Shown: one piece after another, positions 17,662 through 28,143 of the stretch | Layout of the letters: every line of letters begins with the position of its first letter | Position numbering within the stretch: position 1 is the stretch's first letter | Origin: JAIQFL01 sp035295745 | GTDB lineage: Bacteria; Acidobacteriota; Terriglobia; Bryobacterales; Bryobacteraceae | Direction of reading: 5' to 3' | DNA length: 64,000 nucleotides | NCBI GenBank assembly: GCA_035295745.1 | Contig: DATGIL010000049.1 | Span: 1 to 64,000 of the forward strand | Position numbers and translations under genes: made by a program | Notes under the pieces: generated by a model | The model's database searches: none | The model's input: only the letters and a program-made list of their open reading frames with translations | What the model was told of the DNA's origin: nothing

Positions 17662-18288
17662 ATGATCCATGAGATCTTGCCGGTGGGTGTGCTGTCGTGT
17701 AACTGCTCGGTCTTCGGCGACGAACAGACCCGGGAGGCTATGGTGGTCGATCCCGGCGACAATATCGACCGTATTCTCGAAATCCTCCGGCAGCATCAAT
17801 TGACCGTCAAGTCGATCGTGATCACACATGCGCATATCGATCACATCGGCGGAGCGCAGAAGCTCAAGAAAGCTACCGGTGCGCCGGTCTACATGAATCT
17901 CAACGACACCGAACTGCAGAAAATGCTCGATGTGCAGGCAACCTGGCTCGGCATGGCGCCGGTGGAGCAGGTATCAATCGACGTTCCCGCCAAGGACGGC
18001 GACCGTCTGATCGTCGGCACCACCGAATTCCACGTGCTCCACACGCCGGGTCATACGCAAGGCAGTATCAGCTTGTGGATCCCGTCGGAAACCAAGCTGG
18101 TTGCCGGCGACACACTGTTCCGCGACAGCATCGGACGCACCGACTTGCCAGGCGGGGATGGCCGCCAGATCCTGCGCTCCATTCATGAGAAGCTGCTGCC
18201 CTTGCCCGACGACACCGAGGTGATCCCGGGACACGGTGAGAACACCACCATCAGCCGCGAAAAGCGATTCAACTACTTCCTGCAATAA
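17662..18288 (+). CDS. Metallo-beta-lactamase-fold hydrolase (glyoxalase II-like)
   Basis: The 208-residue protein has the zinc motif THAHIDH (H56, H58, D60, H61), a further metal ligand in LHTPGHTQG, the bridging Asp in LVAGDTLF and a C-terminal PGHGENT. Overall size and the GRTDLPGGD segment match the short YcbL/GloB-like hydrolases that cleave thioesters such as hydroxyacyl-glutathione or related thiols. The true substrate is not determined by sequence. The acetyl-CoA synthetase gene follows in the same direction after 38 nt, with its own -10-like box. Confidence 0.88.
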   Translation: MIHEILPVGVLSCNCSVFGDEQTREAMVVDPGDNIDRILEILRQHQLTVKSIVITHAHIDHIGGAQKLKKATGAPVYMNLNDTELQKMLDVQATWLGMAPVEQVSIDVPAKDGDRLIVGTTEFHVLHTPGHTQGSISLWIPSETKLVAGDTLFRDSIGRTDLPGGDGRQILRSIHEKLLPLPDDTEVIPGHGENTTISREKRFNYFLQ

Positions 18289-18326
18289 GTTCGCGCACGA
18301 ATCGCATTTTGATAAGATTCGCCTAT

Positions 18327-20258
18327 ATGGCCAATCAGAACGTCTATCCGCCCAGCCCGGAGTTTGTGCAACACGCGCATGTCAAGGGAATGGAGGGCTA
18401 TCGAGCGCTCTACCAGAAGGCGGCGGAAGATCCCGAGGTGTTCTGGGGGACGCTTGCGGAAAAGGAACTGCACTGGTTCCAGAAGTGGTCGCATGTTTTC
18501 GAATGGAACCCTCCGTTCGCCAAGTGGTTCGTCGGCGGTAAGACCAATGTCTGTTACAACTGCGTGGATCGCCACCTGACCACCCACCGCAAGAACAAAG
18601 TCGCGATTCTGTGGGAGGGAGAGCCTGGCGATCAGCGGCTCATCTCCTATCAGGAATTGCATCGCCTGGTGTGCCGTTTTGCGAACGTGTTGAAGGCCCG
18701 GGGACTCAAGGCCGGCGACCGCGCCATTATCTACATGGGGATGGTCCCGGAGTTGCCGATCGCGCTGCTCGCGTGCGCCCGTCTGGGCATCACTCACAGC
18801 GTGGTGTTTGGAGGCTTTTCGGCCGAGGCGCTCAAGGCGCGCATCCAGGATCTCTCCGCGCAAGTAGTGATTACTGCCGATGGCGCGTGGCGGCGTGGCA
18901 AGGAGGTTCGCCTCAAAGACGCAGTGGATGAGTCGCTGGCAGATTGCCCGAGCGTGCAGAACGTGATCGTGTACCAGCGCACGGGAGGCGCCACTCACAT
19001 GCAGGAGGGCCGCGACCACTGGTGGCACGAACTGGATCGCAACGTGAGCGAGGATTGTCCGGCCGAGCATCTCGATAGCGAGCATCCGCTCTACGTGCTG
19101 TACACATCGGGGACCACCGGGAAACCGAAGGGCATCGTGCACACGACCGCGGGCTACCTGTTGCAGGCGCACATGACGATGCAGTGGGTCTTCGACCTTC
19201 GCGACAGCGACACCTATTGGTGTACGGCGGATATCGGATGGGTGACGGGGCACAGTTACATCGTGTACGGACCGCTCTCGGCGGGCGCCACCACGATGAT
19301 GTACGAAGGCGCGCCCGACTTTCCGCAACCCGATCGCTTCTGGAGATTGATCGAGAAGTATCGGGTCAACATTTTCTACACGTCGCCGACTGCGATTCGT
19401 GCCTTCGTGCGGCAGGGCGATCAGTGGCCGAATGCCCACGATATGTCGAGCTTGCGGCTGCTGGGGTCGGTGGGGGAGCCGATCAATCCCGCAGCTTGGG
19501 AGTGGTATTACAAGACGATCGGCAAGGAACGGTGCCCGATTGTGGATACCTGGTGGCAGACCGAGACCGGAGCGATCATGATCGCTCCGATGCCGGGCGC
19601 GGTGCCCTTAAAACCGGGATCGGGAACATTGCCGCTACCGGGCGTAATCGCGGACGTGGTCGATCTGCAGGGCAAGCCTGTGGAGGCCAATCGCGAGGGT
19701 TTCCTGATCGTGCGCAGGCCATGGCCGAGCATCGCGCGCACTCTGTGGGGCGATCCCGCCCGTTACCGCCAGCAATACTGGGAACGCATCGAAGGCGTGT
19801 ACCTGGCAGGCGATGCGGCGCGGCGCGATGAGGACGGGTACTTCTGGATCCTCGGCCGTGTCGATGACGTAATGAACGTGAGCGGCCATCGGCTCAGCAC
19901 GATGGAGTTGGAGTCGGCTCTGGTGAAGCATCCCGCCGTGGCGGAGGCGGCGGTGGTCGGCAAGCCGCACGAAATCACCGGACAGGCGGTGGCCTGTTTC
20001 GTCACGTTGAAGAAGGGGGAGTGGAATCACACCGAACTCGCCGAGGAGTTGCGCAAATGGGTGTCGCACGAAATCGGAAGCTTCGCGAAGCCGGAGCAGA
20101 TTCGCTTTACCGATAGTTTGCCGAAGACGCGCAGCGGAAAGATCATGCGTCGTCTATTGCGGGAAATCGTGACCTCCAACTCAGTGACCGGCGATGTCAC
20201 AACGCTCGAAGACTTATCGGTAGTCACCCGCCTGGCCGCCCAACACGACGAAGAATAG
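18327..20258 (+). CDS. acs: Acetyl-CoA synthetase (AMP-forming)
   Basis: ATG 18327 gives 643 residues, the normal Acs length; the longer frame starts at a TTG. Diagnostic motifs are the P-loop YTSGTTGKPKG, the acyl/adenylate region VDTWWQTETGAIMIAP, YFWILGRVDDVMNVSGHR, and the C-terminal SGKIMRRLLR with the catalytic Lys that is the usual acetylation site. It converts acetate (possibly propionate) and CoA to the acyl-CoA through an acyl-AMP. TAAGAT (18313-18318) lies 8 nt before the ATG, without a ribosome site. A double-hairpin repeat ending in a T run begins 7 nt after the stop and probably terminates transcription. Confidence 0.93.
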   Translation: MANQNVYPPSPEFVQHAHVKGMEGYRALYQKAAEDPEVFWGTLAEKELHWFQKWSHVFEWNPPFAKWFVGGKTNVCYNCVDRHLTTHRKNKVAILWEGEPGDQRLISYQELHRLVCRFANVLKARGLKAGDRAIIYMGMVPELPIALLACARLGITHSVVFGGFSAEALKARIQDLSAQVVITADGAWRRGKEVRLKDAVDESLADCPSVQNVIVYQRTGGATHMQEGRDHWWHELDRNVSEDCPAEHLDSEHPLYVLYTSGTTGKPKGIVHTTAGYLLQAHMTMQWVFDLRDSDTYWCTADIGWVTGHSYIVYGPLSAGATTMMYEGAPDFPQPDRFWRLIEKYRVNIFYTSPTAIRAFVRQGDQWPNAHDMSSLRLLGSVGEPINPAAWEWYYKTIGKERCPIVDTWWQTETGAIMIAPMPGAVPLKPGSGTLPLPGVIADVVDLQGKPVEANREGFLIVRRPWPSIARTLWGDPARYRQQYWERIEGVYLAGDAARRDEDGYFWILGRVDDVMNVSGHRLSTMELESALVKHPAVAEAAVVGKPHEITGQAVACFVTLKKGEWNHTELAEELRKWVSHEIGSFAKPEQIRFTDSLPKTRSGKIMRRLLREIVTSNSVTGDVTTLEDLSVVTRLAAQHDEE

Positions 20259-20264
20259 CCCCGA

Positions 20265-20320
20265 AGTGGCGCGGACACTCGTGTCCGCCGTCTCGACACT
20301 CATGTCGAGACTTTTTCGGG
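20265..20320 (+). terminator. Double-hairpin repeat acting as probable terminator of acs
   Basis: First hairpin GCGGACA/TGTCCGC with loop CTCG, second hairpin GTCTCGACA/TGTCGAGAC with loop CTCA, followed directly by TTTTT. In the first stem two base pairs are changed on both sides relative to the other copies. Stem plus T run downstream of acs fits an intrinsic terminator. The rest of the 334-nt gap to 20592 shows no gene. Confidence 0.75.
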
Positions 20321-20556
20321 CTGGCCGACGAATCGACGTAAATCGTAGTAGATTCTGCCTGTTTTCCGGCAAGGGCGTGGCTCGCCTACAGCCGAGCGCG
20401 ATTAGCCAGTCGGACTTCTCCCAAATGCTGAATTAGGCACAGGGCAAGATCCTTCCGAATTGGAAGACGGGGGGAGAATCTCGACACAGGTATCATCGCC
20501 ACATTATTTCTAATGCGGCATCCCCATTCATTTGAGCTGTAAATCCGCGAGATACA

Positions 20557-20584
20557 CTCCGCCCACCTTCGAATTTGGGCGGAG
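20557..20584 (-). terminator. Candidate hairpin terminator after the O-methyltransferase gene
   Basis: Arms CTCCGCCCA (20557-20565) and TGGGCGGAG (20576-20584) pair perfectly across a 10-nt loop, starting 8 nt past the methyltransferase stop. There is no clear T run on the minus strand, so terminator function is moderately supported. Confidence 0.5.
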
Positions 20585-20592
20585 AGGATCCT

Positions 20593-21624
20593 CTACCCTT
20601 CCTTTTCGCCCGTGACCACGGTGTGAGGCCCGAGCGGAACCGGGTGCTGTGTAACGCGCGCGAAACCGGCTTCCCGGTACATCGCTTCCAACTCCCGGAA
20701 GGTGTATGCGTCGCCCGACGCGGTGCTCGCCAACATCGTCAGGCTGAACGCGGCAGCCATGGGTGGCGATACGCGATCTTCGTTCGGCACAAATTCCAGC
20801 GCCGCGGCACGACCACCCGGGCGAAGCGCAGCAAGAACCTTTCGCAATAAGCCGACATTGGTCGGGGGGTCGAAATGATGCAGGAAGTTGGTCAGCAGCA
20901 CGATGTCGTAAGGACCACCGAAATCCACATCGAACGCGCTGCCCGGACGCCGTTCATACCGATCCGCGACTCCAGCCTTGCGCGCATTTCCCGCCGCCAC
21001 CTCGAGCACGGGGGCCCAATCCACCGCCACAATGTGAGCCTCGGGATTTTGCCTGGCCACCGCGATGCCAAACAAGCCGTGCCCCGCCGCAATGTCGAGC
21101 ACTTTAACCGGCCCCGCCAGCCCTTCCAATACGATTGCGCCCAGCGGACCCGCCAGCGGCGCCATCATCGGCGCCATGCTCTGCGCAAACTCCACCCACA
21201 CCGGATGCTCCGGTTCCACGCTGCCCTCGCCCGGGAGACTGGTTCGTCCATTCCGCACGATATCCGCGAGATGCTCGTAAGGTTGCTGCAATTCGGGGCT
21301 TCCCAGGAACTTCGAAACCGATGCCACGCACGCCGGCGATCGCGGATCCAAAAACGCCGCGCTGGTCGGCGTGTGCCGGTATCGGCCGTCCTCCTTGGAC
21401 AGAATTCCCATCAGGGTCAGATAATCGCACAAAATGCGAATGCCCCGTTCCGAAGCGGAACACTGTCGCGCCAGCGACGCGATATCGCCGGGTCCTTCGC
21501 CGACAGCCCGGAACAGATCGAGCTGGATGGCGGCACGCAAGGCCGCCGTGCGCTGGTAGGCCATCAAGGTCTCAAATACGAGTGCGGGCGATGGCCCGTC
21601 TGCATGGTGCGGAGCGGTTCCCAT
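20593..21624 (-). CDS. SAM-dependent O-methyltransferase (HIOMT/plant-type family)
   Basis: ATG 21624 (MGTAPHHADG) follows CCAGGAGAATCT, a good ribosome site. The 343-residue product has an N-terminal helical dimerisation domain with a winged-helix look (ALRAAIQLDLFRAVGEGPGD, IRILCDYLTLMGIL) and a C-terminal Rossmann domain with the SAM motif VKVLDIAAGHGLFGIAVA and IVLLTNFLHHFDP. This is the acetylserotonin-O-methyltransferase-like family, whose members methylate hydroxyl groups in secondary metabolism. No biosynthetic neighbours identify a substrate. It diverges from the MTHFR fusion gene; a TATAAT lies at 21664-21659 on its strand. Confidence 0.87.
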   Translation of the reverse strand: MGTAPHHADGPSPALVFETLMAYQRTAALRAAIQLDLFRAVGEGPGDIASLARQCSASERGIRILCDYLTLMGILSKEDGRYRHTPTSAAFLDPRSPACVASVSKFLGSPELQQPYEHLADIVRNGRTSLPGEGSVEPEHPVWVEFAQSMAPMMAPLAGPLGAIVLEGLAGPVKVLDIAAGHGLFGIAVARQNPEAHIVAVDWAPVLEVAAGNARKAGVADRYERRPGSAFDVDFGGPYDIVLLTNFLHHFDPPTNVGLLRKVLAALRPGGRAAALEFVPNEDRVSPPMAAAFSLTMLASTASGDAYTFRELEAMYREAGFARVTQHPVPLGPHTVVTGEKEG

Positions 21625-21758
21625 AGATTCTCCTGGTTTGTTTTGGTTCGACTCAGGGATTATACTGCAGGCTCGCGAAAGCGGACTTTGCACGTGTTGC
21701 GCTAAAATCGAAAGATATCGCAACTGCTGGAACAATCAGGCTCTTGCGACGCATTCCC

Positions 21759-23627
<1,869 letters not shown>

Positions 23628-23639
23628 GAACCCATCCCA

Positions 23640-24278
23640 ATGGCAACAGACCTGGTCGAGATCAACGTCGAGGAGCCCCAGCCTGAAGTCCTGGAGCGAG
23701 CCGCCGCGGCCGTGCGGCGCGGCAAGGTGGTCGCAGTCCCCAGCGATGCGTTATACACGTTGGTGGCCGATCCTTTCAATCTGCGGGCGGTGACGCAGGC
23801 GTTTAAGGCGAAGGGCCGCGAGTTGCAACGCTCGCTGCCAATCCTGGTACGCGACATCGTCATGGCGGAAGAGCTCGCCGGCGAGTTGACGAATCGTTTC
23901 TTTCTACTGGCTCGGCGCTTTTGGCCGGGTCCGCTGACGATCATCGTACCCGCATCGGCGAAGATTCCGCTGAAAGTAACCGGCAATACCGGCAGGATGG
24001 CTCTGCGGCAATCGCGTTCGAAGATCCTCAACTGTCTCATTGACGTGCTGAATGGGCCTCTGATCTCGACCAGCGCGAATATCTCTGGACATCCCACTTG
24101 CCGGAGCGGTATCGAAGTGTTTGGGATGATGGACGGCCGCGTGGATCTGGTGATCGACGGCGGCCCGTGCGCGGGGCTGGGCGCTACCACGGTGGATATC
24201 ACCGATCCTTACTGGAAAGTCATCAAGACCGGCGCGATCGAAGAGAAAGAGATCGCGGATTGCCTCCAGCCCAGCTAG
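23640..24278 (+). CDS. Sua5/YciO/YrdC-family protein (threonylcarbamoyl-AMP synthase-like)
   Basis: The 212-residue protein has the YrdC fold: AAAVRRGKVVAVPSDALYTL, FKAKGRELQRSLPILVRD, RFWPGPLTIIV, GRMALRQSRSKI, LISTSANISGHP and CAGLGATTVDIT. Family members make threonylcarbamoyl-AMP for the t6A37 modification of tRNAs decoding ANN codons. The short form without a Sua5 C-terminal domain may instead be the YciO paralog, so no symbol is assigned. It lies 12 nt after the MTHFR fusion and is probably cotranscribed. Confidence 0.85.
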   Translation: MATDLVEINVEEPQPEVLERAAAAVRRGKVVAVPSDALYTLVADPFNLRAVTQAFKAKGRELQRSLPILVRDIVMAEELAGELTNRFFLLARRFWPGPLTIIVPASAKIPLKVTGNTGRMALRQSRSKILNCLIDVLNGPLISTSANISGHPTCRSGIEVFGMMDGRVDLVIDGGPCAGLGATTVDITDPYWKVIKTGAIEEKEIADCLQPS

Positions 24279-24285
24279 CAGCAGC

Positions 24286-24396
24286 ACTTGCTACTGCACG
24301 CGGCTCGCCTCGACGCGCGAACGATACGCGCGCGCCTCAGAATCAGTGGTTGCGGGTTGCGGCGTGACGAGCGTGACCGCGAGAGGGTCGCTGGTG
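24286..24396. repeat. Degenerate copy of the GC-rich dispersed element
   Basis: ACTTGCTACTGCACGCGGCTCG at the left (matching GCTTGCTAACGCGCGCGGCTCG elsewhere, with gaps) and ACGAGCGTGACCGCGAGAGGG at the right resemble the two halves of the elements at 4029-4310 and 37921-37964. The segment fills most of the gap between two convergent genes. Similarity is partial, so confidence is modest. Confidence 0.4.
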
Positions 24397-24416
24397 TTCC
24401 TGTCCCAAAGACCCCT

Positions 24417-26954
24417 TTAGTCCTCTCGCAAAGCCACCATCGGCTCAATCCGCGAGGCATGGCGCGCGGGACCCCAGCCTGCCAGATTCGCGGCGAGGAG
24501 CAGCACTGCCGGTGCCGCGAGTAGCGTAACTGCGTCGTGCGCTTTCATGCCGAAGAGCAATGACTCCACCAGTCGCGCACCGCTGTACGCAACCGGGAGC
24601 CCAATCCCCAGGCCCACAGCCGTTACCAGGAACGTCTCCCGCTGCACCATCCAGACCACACTCCCGCGTTGCGCGCCCAAGGCCATCCGGATTCCGATCT
24701 CTCCGGTTCTGCGAGATACGTTGTACGCCATCGTGCCGTAGAGCCCCACGCAGGCGATCACCAGCGCCAGCAGCGCGAAGCCGGTGCCTAAGGAAGCGAA
24801 GACGCGCTCCTGCCCGATACTCTTCTCGATTACCTGCTCTTGCGTGTTGATGGCGGTGACCGGGATTCGCGAATCCGCCTGGCGTACCAGTTCGCGCACG
24901 CTCGCCGCGATCTGCAGCGGGTCGCCCGCGGTTCGCACGACATAGGTAACCTCGCGGACACCCTCGCAACAGGGCCGATAGACGGTTGGCGGAAGGTCAT
25001 GCTTCAACGAATCGTAGAGGACATTCTTCACGACGCCAATAATTTCAGCGTCCTCGGCGGTTGGCCCGGTACCGATTTGAAAATGGCGTCCAATCGGATT
25101 CTCGTGACCGAAGTTGGACTTCACGAAGAGCTCATTCACCAGCACGTAACGGCTATCCAGATCGCGAGTGGTGAAGTCGCGCCCTAAGAGAACGGGGATC
25201 TCCATGGTTTCGAAGTAACCCGGCGTAATCGAGAGCAGATTGGCTGAGGGCGGAGGCGAAACGGGCGCGCCGGGTATGGTGAGATCGCTGCTGTTCATGG
25301 AGCCGGAGAGCAGCCGAACATGCGACAGGCTGGCATTGCGTACGCCGGGAATGGTGGCCAGGCGATTTTGCAATCCCAGATAAAAACGGGACAGCGCGGC
25401 GTCGCGGTAGCCGGATTGCCACGCGTTCACCGAAAACAGCAACAGGTGCTCCTGGTTGAAGCCGGTGGAAATCGCGTATAAATTGGCAAGCGTGCGCGCA
25501 AACAGCCCCGCCGCCACAATCAGCAAAAGCGCAATGGCCATCTGCGAGACCACCAGCGTGCGGCTCAGGCCGGCGCGCCACCACCTGCCGCGCAGGTGCC
25601 CCAAATCCCCGCCGCGAGTCTGTTTGAGAGCGGGCGTCAAATCCACACGCGACGCGCGCAGGGCCGGCGCCAGCCCGCAAAGCAAGCCGGTCAAGAGCGT
25701 GGCTCCCAGAGTCACCGCCAGCACGCGCCAGTTCAGTTGCGCATTCAGGATATAGCCTTCGCGGCCATTGGCGATGAGGGCTGAAAGGACACGAACGCCC
25801 CAAATCGCTAATGCGATACCGAGCGCGCCGCCGGCAAGGGCCAACGCCAGGCTTTCCGTCAGCAGTTGGCGGATGATCCGCGCACGGCCGGCCCCGAGGC
25901 TGAGCCGTATGGCCATCTCGCGGCGGCGGCCGGCCGCCCTGGCCAGCAACAGATTCGCGATGTTGGCGCAGGCGATCGCCAGGATCAGCGCTACCATCGT
26001 CATCAGCGCGTAAAGCGGGCGCGCATAGCGCAATCGCAGATACTCGCCGCCGCCGCGCGCACTTTGCAGGAAGAAGCGAGGCAGGTCGGCCCGCTCCTTG
26101 TCATTTGCCGCGGTCGAGGCAATGAAATTATCGAATACCGGCGCCATCGCCGCCTGCGCCTGCAGCATGCTCACACCCGGGCGCAACCGCCCCATCGCCT
26201 CGATCCAGTAGCGATTCTTCGCAAGGAATTTACTCGCGGGATCGTACCCAGGCCGAGCCTCCAGCGAAGCATTCGCGTGCATCGGGATGTAGAGATCGAT
26301 GGGAACGCCTGGATTCATCCCGAAGAACCCTGCCTCGGAGACGCCTGCAACGGTAAACGGCACCCGATTGAGTTGGATGTCTTGCCCGACGGCTTTCGCG
26401 GCGTCACCAAAGCGCCGCAACGCATATGCGTGGCTCACGATGGCCACTGGCTGAGAGCCTGGAAAATCGTCGGATTTGTCCAACAGGCGGCCGGCGGCGG
26501 CGCGCACGCCCATGGTTTGGAAAAATCCTCCCGTGACATATTCGGTGACGGCAATGGAGGCGTCGCCCTGCACCAGCATGGTCAGATCCCCGGCCCTCGC
26601 GAATCCGCAGATGGACGAAAGAACCGTGTTGCCGTCACGCAGGGCTTCATATGCCGGGAACGGCATGTTTCCGCTTACCATGCCCAATTGTTCATCGCGG
26701 TGATTGTTGCCATTGAAGCCGTGTGCGACGGAGGGAAAGCTCTTCGTGTGGTAGCGCGCGAGCACCAGTTGTTCCGGCTGGTCGACCGGCAGGGAACGCA
26801 ACAGAATCGCGTCCATGAAGCTGTAGATCGCGCTGTTCGCGCCGATTCCGAGTGCCAGGGAAAGGATGGCCAACGACGTGAAGACCAGCTTCTGCGCCAT
26901 CATGCGCCCGGAATAACGAAGGTCCTGCCACAGTTCTCCGAAGAAGATCCGCAC
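24417..26954 (-). CDS. MacB/FtsX-type ABC permease (acidobacterial orphan permease type)
   Basis: The start is GTG at 26954, preceded by AGGAGAACTTC. The 845-residue protein starts LWQDLRYSGRMMAQKLVF, the typical entry of this family, followed by a first helix (TSLAILSLALGIGANSAIYSF), a MacB-type periplasmic domain, three helices, and a second periplasmic/permease unit ending in GWGPARHASRIEPMVALRED. No ATPase domain or gene is nearby. It is paralogous to the protein at 11683-14058. The sigma/anti-sigma pair lies just upstream in the same direction (54 nt), so control by that sigma factor is possible. Confidence 0.9.
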   Translation of the reverse strand: MRIFFGELWQDLRYSGRMMAQKLVFTSLAILSLALGIGANSAIYSFMDAILLRSLPVDQPEQLVLARYHTKSFPSVAHGFNGNNHRDEQLGMVSGNMPFPAYEALRDGNTVLSSICGFARAGDLTMLVQGDASIAVTEYVTGGFFQTMGVRAAAGRLLDKSDDFPGSQPVAIVSHAYALRRFGDAAKAVGQDIQLNRVPFTVAGVSEAGFFGMNPGVPIDLYIPMHANASLEARPGYDPASKFLAKNRYWIEAMGRLRPGVSMLQAQAAMAPVFDNFIASTAANDKERADLPRFFLQSARGGGEYLRLRYARPLYALMTMVALILAIACANIANLLLARAAGRRREMAIRLSLGAGRARIIRQLLTESLALALAGGALGIALAIWGVRVLSALIANGREGYILNAQLNWRVLAVTLGATLLTGLLCGLAPALRASRVDLTPALKQTRGGDLGHLRGRWWRAGLSRTLVVSQMAIALLLIVAAGLFARTLANLYAISTGFNQEHLLLFSVNAWQSGYRDAALSRFYLGLQNRLATIPGVRNASLSHVRLLSGSMNSSDLTIPGAPVSPPPSANLLSITPGYFETMEIPVLLGRDFTTRDLDSRYVLVNELFVKSNFGHENPIGRHFQIGTGPTAEDAEIIGVVKNVLYDSLKHDLPPTVYRPCCEGVREVTYVVRTAGDPLQIAASVRELVRQADSRIPVTAINTQEQVIEKSIGQERVFASLGTGFALLALVIACVGLYGTMAYNVSRRTGEIGIRMALGAQRGSVVWMVQRETFLVTAVGLGIGLPVAYSGARLVESLLFGMKAHDAVTLLAAPAVLLLAANLAGWGPARHASRIEPMVALRED

Positions 26955-27007
26955 GAAGTTCTCCTACGGAGCTTAGACGGCAAGTGCGTGCGACAGGTTG
27001 GCGAACT

Positions 27008-27268
27008 TCAGTGGGATCCGGCTGGGGACTTACCCTTGGCAGCCATTTTCTTCTCCAGGGCTCGCATCAGGCGCGATTCCACATCGGTTGGGATGGGAAC
27101 CGGATCCATGCCTCTATAGATCTGAATGGTTTTCCTGGTGGTATCGGCGATCACCCAGCAGTTCGGACATTCCGTGATGTGCTTCTCCAGCTTGGCGCGC
27201 AACGCTGCGTCCAAATTCTCGTCCAGGTAATCCGTTAGTTCGCTTAGGAAGTCTTTACATGTAAGCAA
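27008..27268 (-). CDS. Zinc-finger anti-sigma factor
   Basis: The frame starts at TTG 27268, preceded by AAGGGGGA at suitable spacing, and overlaps the sigma gene by 14 nt. The 86-residue protein has the zf-HC2 motif: LTCKDFLSELTDYLD followed by KHITECPNCW (H-x3-C-x2-C). No membrane segment is seen, so it would be a soluble anti-sigma factor that holds the ECF sigma encoded just upstream. The overlap implies coupled, stoichiometric translation. Confidence 0.85.
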   Translation of the reverse strand: MLTCKDFLSELTDYLDENLDAALRAKLEKHITECPNCWVIADTTRKTIQIYRGMDPVPIPTDVESRLMRALEKKMAAKGKSPAGSH

Positions 27269-27893
27269 AGGCGTCGTCCCCCTTGCGCTTGAAATAACGG
27301 GTCAGCTTCTCACGAAGCTGTAAGCGCGCCCGCAGCAGTCTGCTTTTGACAGCCGGAACGGAGAGATTCAGCGCCTCCGCGGTTTCCTCTGTGGACAGTT
27401 CATCAATATCCCGAAGCACGAATACCGAGCGATAAGGAGGCTCCAGACTGTCCACCGCGGAATCGAGGATGTCACCCAGCTCTTCCCGCGAGAATCGCTG
27501 CTCGGGATCCTCATCCCATGCCGCAATTTCGCGAGTGATGGTATCCTCGCCCGTATCGATGGTCTCGTCCAGAGATACCGACTTGTCGGTTTTGCGCCTT
27601 CGCAGTTTCATCAGGGCCTGATTTACCGCGATGCGAACGATCCAGGTATAGAATTTGGAGTCGCCCTTGAACTGATCCAGATGCTCGTATGCCTTGAGAA
27701 ACGTCTCCTGCAGAACATCTTCGGCGTCTTCCCGGTTTTGCGTGACATGCTGCGCGAGCCGGAAGATCTTGCCCTCGTACCGGCGCACCAATTCGCCGAA
27801 TGCGCGGGTATCGCCTTCGCGAGCCTGCGCAACCAGTGTGGATTCGTCGATGGAAGTCTGAGTGGAAACCGTCATGAACCCGTTATCCTTCAT
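27255..27893 (-). CDS. RNA polymerase ECF sigma factor (RpoE-like)
   Basis: Region 2 is clear: LVRRYEGKIFRLAQHVTQNREDAEDVLQETFLKAYEHLDQF and FYTWIVRIAVNQALMKLRRRK (shown in pieces along residues 45-115). Region 4 follows: LEPPYRSVFVLRDIDELSTEETAEALNLSVPAVKSRLLRARLQLREKL, in the C-terminal third. Starts at 27893 and 27875 are both possible; neither has a strong ribosome site. The linker between regions is acidic. It is cotranscribed with a zf-HC2 anti-sigma factor and lies upstream of a permease gene. The signal sensed cannot be deduced. Confidence 0.92.
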   Translation of the reverse strand: MKDNGFMTVSTQTSIDESTLVAQAREGDTRAFGELVRRYEGKIFRLAQHVTQNREDAEDVLQETFLKAYEHLDQFKGDSKFYTWIVRIAVNQALMKLRRRKTDKSVSLDETIDTGEDTITREIAAWDEDPEQRFSREELGDILDSAVDSLEPPYRSVFVLRDIDELSTEETAEALNLSVPAVKSRLLRARLQLREKLTRYFKRKGDDAFAYM

Positions 27894-27989
27894 CATACCT
27901 TACGGGGAGGCGCCTCCCCGTGTTCACTCGACGGCGCGGTGGGGAAAGGAATCGGGGAGCGTTGGTGATTAGTGCTGCTGGCCGGTCAA

Positions 27990-28064
27990 TTCCGTCTGAC
28001 TCCGACGGAAATTCCCCGTAAACCATTGAAACTGCTGGGGCGCACCCGTCGGACTCCGACGGGT
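27990..28064. repeat. Pair of related palindromes upstream of a secreted protein gene
   Basis: 27990-28010 (arms TTCCGTC/GACGGAA) and 28044-28064 (arms ACCCGTCGGA/TCCGACGGGT, sharing central bases) share the core CGTC-N-GACTCCGACGG, but the outer bases change together (TTCC/GGAA against ACCC/GGGT). Conserved pairing with changed sequence suggests selection on hairpin structure or a mobile palindromic repeat. They lie in the 250-nt gap between the sigma gene and the 28144 gene. Confidence 0.6.
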
Positions 28065-28143
28065 CTATGGACTTTGTCCTCTCCCAACGCGAGGCTGCCG
28101 AAAAGTCTCGCAACTTTCGGCGAAACACGGGCGTATTCGTAGC

